From: JAWKSY01 sp041402125
GTDB lineage: Bacteria > Planctomycetota > GCA-002687715 > DRQF01
Assembly: GCA_041402125.1 (NCBI GenBank)
Contig: JAWKSY010000033.1
Span: forward strand, 1 to 12,857
Length of the DNA: 12,857 nt
Direction: 5' to 3'
The notes beneath the pieces were generated by a model. The model was not told the DNA's origin and did no database searches. It was given only the letters and a program-made list of their open reading frames with translations. How positions within the stretch are numbered: the stretch's first letter is position 1; the number at the start of each line of letters is the position of its first letter. The position numbers were made by a program, and so were the translations under genes. Below are positions 6,700 to 12,857 of the stretch, in pieces.

Positions 6700-6726
6700 T
6701 TCTTGGCGCCGCGCCTCGCCGGGTGA

Positions 6727-6856
6727 TCATCCGACCGAGGCCGATACGCGCAGGGGACGATTGGTTGAAATCCCGGAATTCGCGCAAGTGCGCGACGGCA
6801 CGGGTCCGATCAAGGGAAGGAGGAACCTGTTTCTCGACCTCGGGGGGGGATGTCAC
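6727..6856 (+). promoter_or_regulatory. Leader region of the gspF operon
   Basis: This holds the presumed promoter and leader of the large operon. It contains the inverted repeat CGCGCA-AG-TGCGCG (6781-6794), a strong AAGGAGG ribosome-binding-type motif (6817-6823) that has no standard start codon at a suitable distance, and a run of eight G (6842-6849) just before the chosen gspF start. No clear -35/-10 pair is recognisable. Confidence 0.4.
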
Positions 6857-8062
6857 GTGGCGGAATGGGCGTACAGGGCGCTCGGCCAGGACGGAAAGCT
6901 CATCATCGGCAAGGATGTCGCGGTCGACCGGGACCAGCTCGCGGACATCCTCCGGGGACGGGGCGCCATCCTCATGGACTCGAAGGAGAAGACTGCGGCC
7001 GATGCCCCCAGGGTCGGACGCGGAAGAGTCGACCCGCGCGCGCTGATCGAGTTCTCCAGCCAGCTCGCCATGTTGTTCCGCTCCGGAGTCCCGCTCGTCG
7101 TCGGTCTCGGCGATCTGGTCGACGAACTCGAAGACCCGCGCCTGAAGCCCGTCCTCTCCGACGTCTACGACCGAGTCAGCAAGGGCGAGCGCCTCTCCAG
7201 CGCCTTCGCGCGGCACCCGAGGGTCTTCGCCGACGACTACGTCCAGATCGTCATCTCCGGCGAGGAGTCCGGTGAACTCGCCGGCTCCCTCGAACGGCTC
7301 GCGTCGAGCATGGAGTGGCGCATGGAAACGGCACGACGCTTCAAGAGCGCCTTCGCCTATCCGGCGGCGCTGCTCGTGGCGGTCACCGGCCTGATCGTGC
7401 TCATCGTCACCTTCCTCGTTCCGCGGCTGAGCCAGATCTTCGTCGACGCCGGGGTCGAACTGCCCCTGCTCACCCGGATGACGCTGGATGCCGCCGACTT
7501 TCTCAACGGCAACGTCGGGCTGATCTGCGCCCTCATCGGGGGGCTGATCCTGACGATCCTGATCATGAAGCGCAGCACCGGGGGCCGCGCGAGGCTCCAT
7601 CGCATGCTCCTCGGCCTGCCCCTCGCCGGCCCCCTCGCGCTCATGATGGAGTCCGCCCGATTCAGCAACACCATGGGCCTGCTCCTGAATTCCGGCGTTC
7701 CGCTCGTGCGGTCCCTGGAGATCACGACCCAGGCGACGCGCAACCTCGTCGTGCGAGGCAAGGTGCGTGAGATTCACGATTCCGTGTTGCGCGGCAAGCG
7801 CTTCTCGGAGTCCTTGCGCGCGGCGGGCGGCTTCCCGTCGCTGGTCTTGCGCATGGTGGCGATCGGCGAGCAGACCGGCTCGATGGTCGAGTCTCTCGAC
7901 CGCGTGACCGCCTACTTCGACAAGGAGGTCCCGCGCAGGATCAAGAAGTTCCTGGGGATTCTCGAGCCGGCCATCACCGTGACCATGGGCGCCGCGGTCT
8001 GCTTCGCCGTGTTCTCGGCCTTCCTGCCCATGATGAAACTGCTCGGAGCGCTCAGGGGATGA
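6857..8062 (+). CDS. gspF: GspF/PilC inner-membrane platform protein
   Basis: Polytopic inner-membrane protein on which the ATPase acts to polymerise pseudopilins. The GTG at 6857 is chosen because the product then begins VAEWAYRALGQDGK, matching the usual GspF/PilC N-terminus (M-x-x-F-x-Y-x-A). It gives 401 aa, the normal family length; a G-rich stretch lies 7 nt upstream. A TTG at 6761 would add 32 residues unlike the family. Two T2SSF domains are visible (about 64-187 and 266-388), with the paired motifs GEESGEL (135-141) and GEQTGSM (337-343). Membrane segments lie near 167-189, 219-238 and 367-397. It is the first gene of the long + operon, and its stop overlaps the next start (ATGA, 8059-8062). 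Confidence 0.93.
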   Translation: MAEWAYRALGQDGKLIIGKDVAVDRDQLADILRGRGAILMDSKEKTAADAPRVGRGRVDPRALIEFSSQLAMLFRSGVPLVVGLGDLVDELEDPRLKPVLSDVYDRVSKGERLSSAFARHPRVFADDYVQIVISGEESGELAGSLERLASSMEWRMETARRFKSAFAYPAALLVAVTGLIVLIVTFLVPRLSQIFVDAGVELPLLTRMTLDAADFLNGNVGLICALIGGLILTILIMKRSTGGRARLHRMLLGLPLAGPLALMMESARFSNTMGLLLNSGVPLVRSLEITTQATRNLVVRGKVREIHDSVLRGKRFSESLRAAGGFPSLVLRMVAIGEQTGSMVESLDRVTAYFDKEVPRRIKKFLGILEPAITVTMGAAVCFAVFSAFLPMMKLLGALRG

Positions 8063-8886
8063 TCATGCGCCGCGACACCGGATTCACGCTCATCGAGATC
8101 GTGGTCGTCCTCGCGATCATGACGCTCCTCGTCGGGATCGCCGCTCCGTCCCTCGCCGGCATCATGAATTCGCAGAGAGGGAGCGCCACCGACGTCGAGA
8201 TGGACGCGCTGGTCACGGCCGCGAAGTCCTTCTGCGAGGACACGGTGCAACGCCCCGCCGACCTCGACGCCCTCTACTCGTCCGCCCTACCCGGTTTCGG
8301 CGGCCCCTATGTCGACGACTCCCTCGGCGGCCGAGACGTCGAGGGCGAGGGCTTTCGCCACGACGCCTGGGGACGGAGGTACCGCTACGAGACTCCGGGG
8401 AATACCGGGATCCTGATCACCAGCGCCGGGCGCGACGGACAGTTCGATACCGATGACGACATCGTCCGAGACGTCGATCTGCAGCCCGTGTTCCGGCGCA
8501 TCTCGATCGAGAGACTCGAGATCCTGAACCTCGCCGTGACGGCCTACAACAAGACCTATCTCGCCAGCGCGCCGCTCTCCTCCTCGGTCGCCTCCGCGGT
8601 CGGCCAGCTCGTCTCGAGCGGCTACCTGCCGGCCGCGGGAGACTTCACGCGGGACGCCTTCGGCGACCTCTTCGTCGCCGCCGGATCGCCGGTGGTCCGC
8701 TTCATGTCGCCGAACTTCGGCACCGAGGGCAGCTCGGTGAGCGCCGACCCGGCGGCAGGGTCGAGCGTCTTCGGTGGTTCGAATGCGTCGAGCGCAAACG
8801 ACTCGTCGAAAGACAAGAAGGGCAAGAAGGGCAATTCGAGCGGCAAGGGCAAGGGCAAGGGCAAGGGCAATGGCAAGGACGACTGA
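8059..8886 (+). CDS. Pseudopilin with duplicated globular domain and Lys/Gly tail
   Basis: Second type IV prepilin-like protein, 275 aa, long for a GspG-type subunit. The leader MIMRRDTG is followed by the cleavage site G8/F9, TLIEI with Glu at +5 (residue 13), and a hydrophobic helix to about residue 32. The first globular part has GGPYVDD (81-87), FRHDAWG (99-105) and SAGRDGQFDTDDDI (122-135), the last resembling the calcium-site loop of GspG. A second part (about 150-224) repeats this plan without an N-helix: LNLAVTAYN, VSSGYLP, then FTRDAFG (196-202). The tail (251-275) is a Lys/Gly low-complexity run coded by GGCAAG repeats. Translation is coupled to gspF by an ATGA overlap. It could be a minor pseudopilin of GspG, GspH or GspK type; I cannot choose. 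Confidence 0.88.
   Translation: MIMRRDTGFTLIEIVVVLAIMTLLVGIAAPSLAGIMNSQRGSATDVEMDALVTAAKSFCEDTVQRPADLDALYSSALPGFGGPYVDDSLGGRDVEGEGFRHDAWGRRYRYETPGNTGILITSAGRDGQFDTDDDIVRDVDLQPVFRRISIERLEILNLAVTAYNKTYLASAPLSSSVASAVGQLVSSGYLPAAGDFTRDAFGDLFVAAGSPVVRFMSPNFGTEGSSVSADPAAGSSVFGGSNASSANDSSKDKKGKKGNSSGKGKGKGKGNGKDD
8842..8877 (+). repeat. GGCAAG hexanucleotide tandem repeat
   Basis: GGCAAG occurs at 8842, 8848, 8854 and 8860, then GGCAAT at 8866 and GGCAAG again at 8872, all in frame and coding alternating Gly and Lys at the C-terminus of the second pseudopilin. Gain or loss of units would change tail length without a frameshift. Confidence 0.9.
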
Positions 8887-8890
8887 GACG

Positions 8891-8938
8891 ATGCCTTCGG
8901 AGAATCCGGGACGCGCCCGGGAGAAGGGCAGGAAATGA
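8891..8938 (+). CDS. Possible 15-aa coupling ORF upstream of gspL-like gene
   Basis: ATG at 8891 opens a 15-codon frame (MPSENPGRAREKGRK) ending at TGA 8936-8938, which overlaps the ATG of the next gene in the same ATGA arrangement seen at other junctions of this operon. An AAGGA motif lies 11 nt upstream. It fills the only junction in the operon that would otherwise have a gap. The peptide has no recognisable family, so it may simply be a translational coupling device or chance. Confidence 0.25.
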   Translation: MPSENPGRAREKGRK

Positions 8939-10479
8939 GGTTCGCGATGCCGACGATCCCGTCCGGTGCGACCGGCGATGCGACCATGGGCCGGGTTCGA
9001 TCGGTCCTGATCGTCTCGGACCTGGAGGTCCGCGTCCATCGAGTCCGCGCCGACGCGGACGGCGACACGGTCCTGACCTCACACCGGGTCGCAATCGACG
9101 ACACGGCGGATCGCCGCTACCAGGGCCTCCTCGATCTGATCGACGGTGGTCTCTCTCTCGATGATCTCGTCGTGATCCTCCGCGAGCCGCTCTATCGCAC
9201 GCAGGTCGAATTCCTGCCCCAGACGGCGAGACGGCACGCCCTGAAGGCCCTGACGACTCTCGCCCGCCCCGCCGATCATGAGTTCCCGGTGATCGAGCGG
9301 CTCGCCGCGACCACGATCGCGGGAGCTCCGGCGGAGGCCTGGATGGTATCGGCGGTCCGGAGCCACGCCGTCGACGACCTGATCGCGGCCCTGGAGAGCC
9401 GCCGCGTCAGGATCCGGAAGATCGTGATCGATCAGGAACTGGCGGCCGCCTCGTCCGCCTTCCTCGACGCGACCCGCCGGGAGGACCGCAATAGCGTCGT
9501 CGTCTCGGTGACGGAGCACCATCTCGATTTCACCTGTCTGACCTCGGGACGGATCGCCCTGACGCGGCGCATGGCCATCTCCGACGGCCTCGACATCGGC
9601 AAGCGCGTCGCGAGCGAGCTGCAGCGCAGCGCCGTCTTCTTCCATCGAAAGTTCCCCGCCGCGCAACTCGATCAGGCCCTGGTCGTGATCCACACCGCCT
9701 GCGACGCCGAGTCCGTCGTCGCCGAGATCCGCGCGGCGAACCGGATCGCGGCCGTCGATCTGGTGACGCCGCGGGCGATCGGCCTGAGCGAGCAGGCCGC
9801 TGCCGACTCCGCCGATCTGGCAAGCTTGCGGTGGGTCGGCAGTCTGCGGGATTCCGGACTCGCGCGCCTCGCGGGCGTCGTGACTCCGGCCGCCAGGGAG
9901 GCCAGAAGCCGCAGGCGATTCGCGCCGCTCATGACGCTCGCCGTGGTCGTCTTCTCCGCGATCTCCTTCCTCTACCTCTCCGCGATCGACGCCAACCTCG
10001 AGGAGCACCGCGAACTCGCCGGTTCGCGCTCGCGGGCCGAGCGAGCGGCCCGGTCGGCCCTGGCCGCCTGGAACGAGGCACGAGGACGACAGGAGGAGCT
10101 GGTCGGCAGAGCCAGAGCGCTGGACCGACTCCTCGACTCGGAATTCGACGTCGTCGGCGCCCTCGAGAGCATCTCCGCTCTCGTGCCGGAGGACGTCAGC
10201 GTCGAGAGCATCGAATTCTCCCTCGGCACCGGCCGCGGAACGGTGGGCGGAGCCGCCGACGCCTGGATCGGGCGGGTCGTCTTCAGGACCGGCCGCGACT
10301 ACTTCGAGGCGGCCGATGCCATCGAACGGACCCGCCGATCGCTCGCGACCGCGGACTTCCTGCGCGGCGCCGAGGCCGGGGTGGAGATCCTGCCGGACTC
10401 CCTGCCCTGGCGCAACCCGAACGAAGAGGTCGTCGAGGGCTGTCGTTTCAGTCTCGATTTCCGGACAGAGGGTTCATGA
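8935..10479 (+). CDS. gspL: GspL-like / PilM-PilN-type assembly protein
   Basis: Inner-membrane assembly protein expected to link the ATPase to the periplasmic part of the machine. The 514-aa product has a long cytoplasmic part (about 1-328) with the look of GspL/PilM (QTARRHALKAL, VIERLAAT, TRRMAISDGLDIGKRVASEL). One transmembrane segment follows (about 329-351, PLMTLAVVVFSAISFLYLSA). Then come a periplasmic coiled-coil-like stretch (352-400) and a PilN-type ferredoxin-like region (about 404-512, LESISALVPEDVSVESIEFS). This order equals a fusion of PilM and PilN, the known plan of GspL. An AGGA motif sits just before the ATG at 8935; an internal ATG at 8986 is an alternative. I see no convincing ATP-binding signature in the cytoplasmic part. 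The stop overlaps the next ATG (10476-10479). Confidence 0.82.
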   Translation: MRFAMPTIPSGATGDATMGRVRSVLIVSDLEVRVHRVRADADGDTVLTSHRVAIDDTADRRYQGLLDLIDGGLSLDDLVVILREPLYRTQVEFLPQTARRHALKALTTLARPADHEFPVIERLAATTIAGAPAEAWMVSAVRSHAVDDLIAALESRRVRIRKIVIDQELAAASSAFLDATRREDRNSVVVSVTEHHLDFTCLTSGRIALTRRMAISDGLDIGKRVASELQRSAVFFHRKFPAAQLDQALVVIHTACDAESVVAEIRAANRIAAVDLVTPRAIGLSEQAAADSADLASLRWVGSLRDSGLARLAGVVTPAAREARSRRRFAPLMTLAVVVFSAISFLYLSAIDANLEEHRELAGSRSRAERAARSALAAWNEARGRQEELVGRARALDRLLDSEFDVVGALESISALVPEDVSVESIEFSLGTGRGTVGGAADAWIGRVVFRTGRDYFEAADAIERTRRSLATADFLRGAEAGVEILPDSLPWRNPNEEVVEGCRFSLDFRTEGS

Positions 10480-11072
10480 AGCTACCGGGAGCACTCGACT
10501 ACCGTCGCCTCGCGCTCGTCCTGATCCCGACCCTCGTCGTGTTCGGCGGCTCGGGCGTGATCGCGCTTCCCGAGCTACGCGAGGTGGCGGCGCTGAATGC
10601 GGCCGACCGCGAGGCGCTGCTCGTGATCGACGAGGCGGTCCGTGTCCGACCGCTCCTCGCCCACTACCAGTCGGCCGGCACGGACGACCTCGCCACGGTC
10701 CGGAACTGGTTGTCGCGAAGTGCGCCGGTGACGCCCGATCCGCGGATCTTCTTCGCCGATCTCCGGCTGATCGAGCTCGAGCTGGGACTCTCCCTCTCCC
10801 GATGCGAGGAGATCCCCGACTCCGAATCCGAGGCCGATCCGGAAGGTTCGGATTCGGATCGGGTCGCCGGCAGCGTCTGGAACATCGCGCTCCCGGGCGA
10901 CTACTCCCGCTTGCTGAGCTTCCTCGCCCTCCTGACCCGGGGCGAGCGGCTGTACCTTCCCCGCGCCGTCCGCATCGCGCCGACGGAGGATGGGATCCTG
11001 CAGCTCCAGTTGATCTTGTTCGTCCCGGGCCTGACTCCCGGGCAGACCGACGCACGAGGTTCCACCCGATGA
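10476..11072 (+). CDS. GspM/PilO-like assembly protein
   Basis: Small bitopic inner-membrane protein of 198 aa that would pair with the GspL-like protein. There is a short cytoplasmic start, a transmembrane segment (about 10-32, LALVLIPTLVVFGGSGVIAL), and a helical stretch. A PilO-like fold follows, with VWNIALPGDYSRLLSFLALL and ILQLQLILFVP, resembling the conserved GdY..ll.Fl segment of PilO proteins. The loop DSESEADPEGSDSD is acidic and probably disordered. Identification rests on this segment plus position between GspL-like and GspC-like genes; overall sequence identity to known GspM is low. ATGA overlaps occur at both ends, so translation is coupled with its neighbours. Confidence 0.75.
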   Translation: MKLPGALDYRRLALVLIPTLVVFGGSGVIALPELREVAALNAADREALLVIDEAVRVRPLLAHYQSAGTDDLATVRNWLSRSAPVTPDPRIFFADLRLIELELGLSLSRCEEIPDSESEADPEGSDSDRVAGSVWNIALPGDYSRLLSFLALLTRGERLYLPRAVRIAPTEDGILQLQLILFVPGLTPGQTDARGSTR

Positions 11073-11908
11073 CCAAGAAGAAGGCCGCGCTCCTGGTGGT
11101 GCTCACCATCCTCTGCGCCTACGTCAATCGCGGCCTCGTTCTCTCGGCCTTCGCCGAGGAGACGAACGAGGTCGACGACGAGTTGGCGGACCCCGGCGGC
11201 GAGGAGCTGCGAGTAGACGACGACGTTCCGAGCGCCGAGCCGAGGATCGCGGAAGCCATGCTGCCTCGCCCCGTGACGGACCTGCGCGCCGAGCGCGAAG
11301 CGGGTACGGAGGCGCCCGAGATCTCGGCGCTCCGACGGATCTCGGGGGACGAAGCCGACAACGCCCTGATCCTGGCCAGCCTCTCGCGGCGGATCATCGA
11401 GCGGTCGCGACTGGATTCCGGGGCGCGCCCGCGAGACCCCTTCGAAGAGGTCTCGCGCAACGGCGACCCGACCGCGGACTCGGCGGGCGCAGCCATCGAA
11501 GAGGACCGGGATCGCGCCGCGGTCGAGACGGCGCGAGCCGAAGAGCTCGCTCGCGCCGCGGCAGAGGCCGAAGAGGCGCGTCAGCGCGCCGAACGGCGCG
11601 CCGCGATCGCCGGCCTGAAGGTCCATGCGATCATGCGTTCGCGGGACCGGGCGGTCGCGCGGATCGGCGACCGCAATCTCCGTGAGGGCGATCCGGTGCC
11701 GGGAACGACGGCCGTGATCGAACGGGTCGAGGCCCGCAGGGTCCTGATCCGCCACGAGGGCGAGACGATCGTGATCGAACTCTCCCATGGCAGCAAGATT
11801 CGACTGCCGCGCCGGGAAGAAGCCGAGGCGGCTCCCCGGGAGGCGCAGGTCACGCCGGCGCCGATCGTGTCGCCGCTGGGACAGACGACTGAAGGAGCGA
11901 GCAAATGA
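11069..11908 (+). CDS. GspC/PilP-like periplasmic connector
   Basis: Bitopic inner-membrane protein of 279 aa expected to contact the secretin. Residues 5-29 form the membrane anchor after MTKKK. A long, acidic, Pro/Ala-rich linker follows, then an Ala/Glu/Arg-rich coiled coil (about 142-181). The conserved homology-region-like beta domain comes next (about 182-240: LKVHAIMRSRDRAVARIGDR, then REGDPVPG and VLIRHEGETIVIEL), the fold shared by GspC and PilP. No PDZ or second coiled-coil domain follows, as in shorter GspC/PilP proteins. Position directly upstream of the secretin gene is classical for this family. The stop overlaps the secretin start (ATGA, 11905-11908). Confidence 0.78.
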   Translation: MTKKKAALLVVLTILCAYVNRGLVLSAFAEETNEVDDELADPGGEELRVDDDVPSAEPRIAEAMLPRPVTDLRAEREAGTEAPEISALRRISGDEADNALILASLSRRIIERSRLDSGARPRDPFEEVSRNGDPTADSAGAAIEEDRDRAAVETARAEELARAAAEAEEARQRAERRAAIAGLKVHAIMRSRDRAVARIGDRNLREGDPVPGTTAVIERVEARRVLIRHEGETIVIELSHGSKIRLPRREEAEAAPREAQVTPAPIVSPLGQTTEGASK

Positions 11909-12857
11909 CGACGAAGTTCCGCAGGGCGGCGCTGCTCGCGGCGCTGGGCCTGATCTCTTGCGCCGAGACTCCGATCGCGGTCGAGCGCCAGATCGAGCAG
12001 GAGAACTTCATCCTCGATCGCGCGGCCCAGAAGGGCTGGATCGACTTCGGGGAGATCCAGAACCGGAGCGAACGCGAGGCCATGATCCGCAGGGCCATGG
12101 CACTCTCCCGGTCCACGATGGCGCCCTACTACGACGGACTGATCGCCCGCAGCGACGCGCGCCTCGAGCGACTCACGGCCGAACGACGCCAGGCCGACGC
12201 CGTCGTGGCGGCTCCGGGGATCCAGGACGAGAAGCCGAAGGGTCCCGAATTCGCCTTCGAATTCCGTGATGCTCCGCTCGAGGAGGTCTGCTACCTCGTG
12301 GCCGGGGAGATCGGCATGAACGTGCTGGTCACGATCGAAATGCCCGAGACGGTCACGGCGAGCTTCCCGAACATCGACGCCCGGCGCGGGCTCGAGGCCA
12401 TCCTCGCCGGTTACGGATATCGCCTGGTCGAGAAGGACGGCATCCACATGGTCGAGCGCAAGACCGGCGAGCCGCTGCAGACCCAGACCTTCCACCTCAG
12501 CACCGGCGTCCGGATCGACGTCGGCGCCCAGCTGCAACCGTTGGCCGGAGCCGGCGGCCAGATCACGGTCCTTCCCGAGAATCGCGCCGTGATCGTCACC
12601 GCGACCGCCGAAGGGCTGAAGCGGGTCGGCGACTATCTGGCGACCCTCGACCGCCGGCCGCGGCAGGTCGTGATCGAGGCCCTGGTCGTCGAGGTGGCGC
12701 GCGGCAACAGCCATCGCCGGGGGGTCGACCTCTCGATCGGCGACATCGATCTCGGTTCGGCCGAGGGTTCGGTGGCCTCGAGCTTCCTGCCGACCGCGAT
12801 CGGCGGCGGCGCGAATCCCTTCACCATCGGCCTGCTCGACGCCAAGAACGCGATCGA
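11905..12857 (+). CDS. gspD: Secretin (GspD/PilQ family), N-terminal part, lipoprotein
   Basis: Outer-membrane channel subunit, open at the window end after 317 codons plus two bases. A lipoprotein signal peptide ends in the lipobox LISC with Cys19, so the protein is probably lipid-anchored. Residues 20-110 are helical and charged with no known domain. Residues 114-184 form an N0/STN-like domain (FAFEFRDAPLEEVCYLVAGE, then YGYRLVEKDGIHMV). One N1/NolW-like domain spans about 190-250, ending TLDRRPRQVVIEALVVEV at the entry to the secretin core, and the window stops at LLDAKNAI. A GGAG ribosome-binding motif precedes the ATG. It is last in the operon, coupled to the GspC-like gene. The remainder of the protein appears to be the fragment at 1-652, read across the window ends. 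Confidence 0.93.
   Translation, partial: MTTKFRRAALLAALGLISCAETPIAVERQIEQENFILDRAAQKGWIDFGEIQNRSEREAMIRRAMALSRSTMAPYYDGLIARSDARLERLTAERRQADAVVAAPGIQDEKPKGPEFAFEFRDAPLEEVCYLVAGEIGMNVLVTIEMPETVTASFPNIDARRGLEAILAGYGYRLVEKDGIHMVERKTGEPLQTQTFHLSTGVRIDVGAQLQPLAGAGGQITVLPENRAVIVTATAEGLKRVGDYLATLDRRPRQVVIEALVVEVARGNSHRRGVDLSIGDIDLGSAEGSVASSFLPTAIGGGANPFTIGLLDAKNAI

Noticed and set aside
6245..7777. A 510-codon minus-strand frame over the C45 remnant and gspF
   Set aside because: It is antisense to gspF and out of frame with the C45 remnant; composition is low complexity and no motif is seen.

Overview
The window is GC-rich DNA from a diderm (Gram-negative type) bacterium. The evidence is an outer-membrane secretin together with a type II secretion / type IV pilus-like (T2SS/T4P) inner-membrane machine. 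I cannot assign a phylum; GC-rich lineages such as Myxococcota, Planctomycetota or Acidobacteriota would all fit. I see no tRNA, rRNA, CRISPR array, replication, partition or conjugation gene.

Layout. 1-652: C-terminal part of a secretin (+). 653-727: short intergenic stretch with GC-rich hairpins. 728-3200: a complete IS21-family element (istA, istB, multi-repeat terminal ends, 5-bp target duplication) inserted into one of those hairpins. 3239-4927: GspE/PilB-type ATPase (-), convergent with the secretin. 4928-5408: divergent spacer with two inverted repeats and a perfect 8 x 9-bp tandem repeat that supplies eight in-frame ATG codons. 5409-5993: GspG-like pseudopilin (+). 6046-6699: 5'-truncated remnant of a C45-type acyltransferase/peptidase (-). 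6857-12857: tightly coupled (+) operon of GspF/PilC, a second pseudopilin with a duplicated globular domain and a Lys/Gly tail, GspL-like (PilM/PilN-type), GspM/PilO-like and GspC/PilP-like proteins, and the N-terminal part of a lipoprotein secretin. Most junctions in this operon are ATGA overlaps.

The most notable observation is that the two window ends appear to be adjacent. The last two bases (GA) plus the first base (G) make one codon. The secretin begun at 11905 then reads without a gap into the secretin fragment at 1-652, inside the conserved core and with the spacing expected from known secretins. The joined protein would be 534 aa. The simplest reading is a circular 12,857-bp molecule, or a circularised contig or tandem repeat unit, carrying one almost complete compact secretion/pilus machine. 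It would lack a prepilin peptidase and any recognisable replicon.

Working model (inference). GspE powers assembly of a pseudopilus from the two pseudopilins on the GspF platform. The GspL-, GspM- and GspC-like proteins link this to the lipid-anchored secretin in the outer membrane. Prepilin processing would depend on a peptidase encoded elsewhere. No substrate gene is recognisable.
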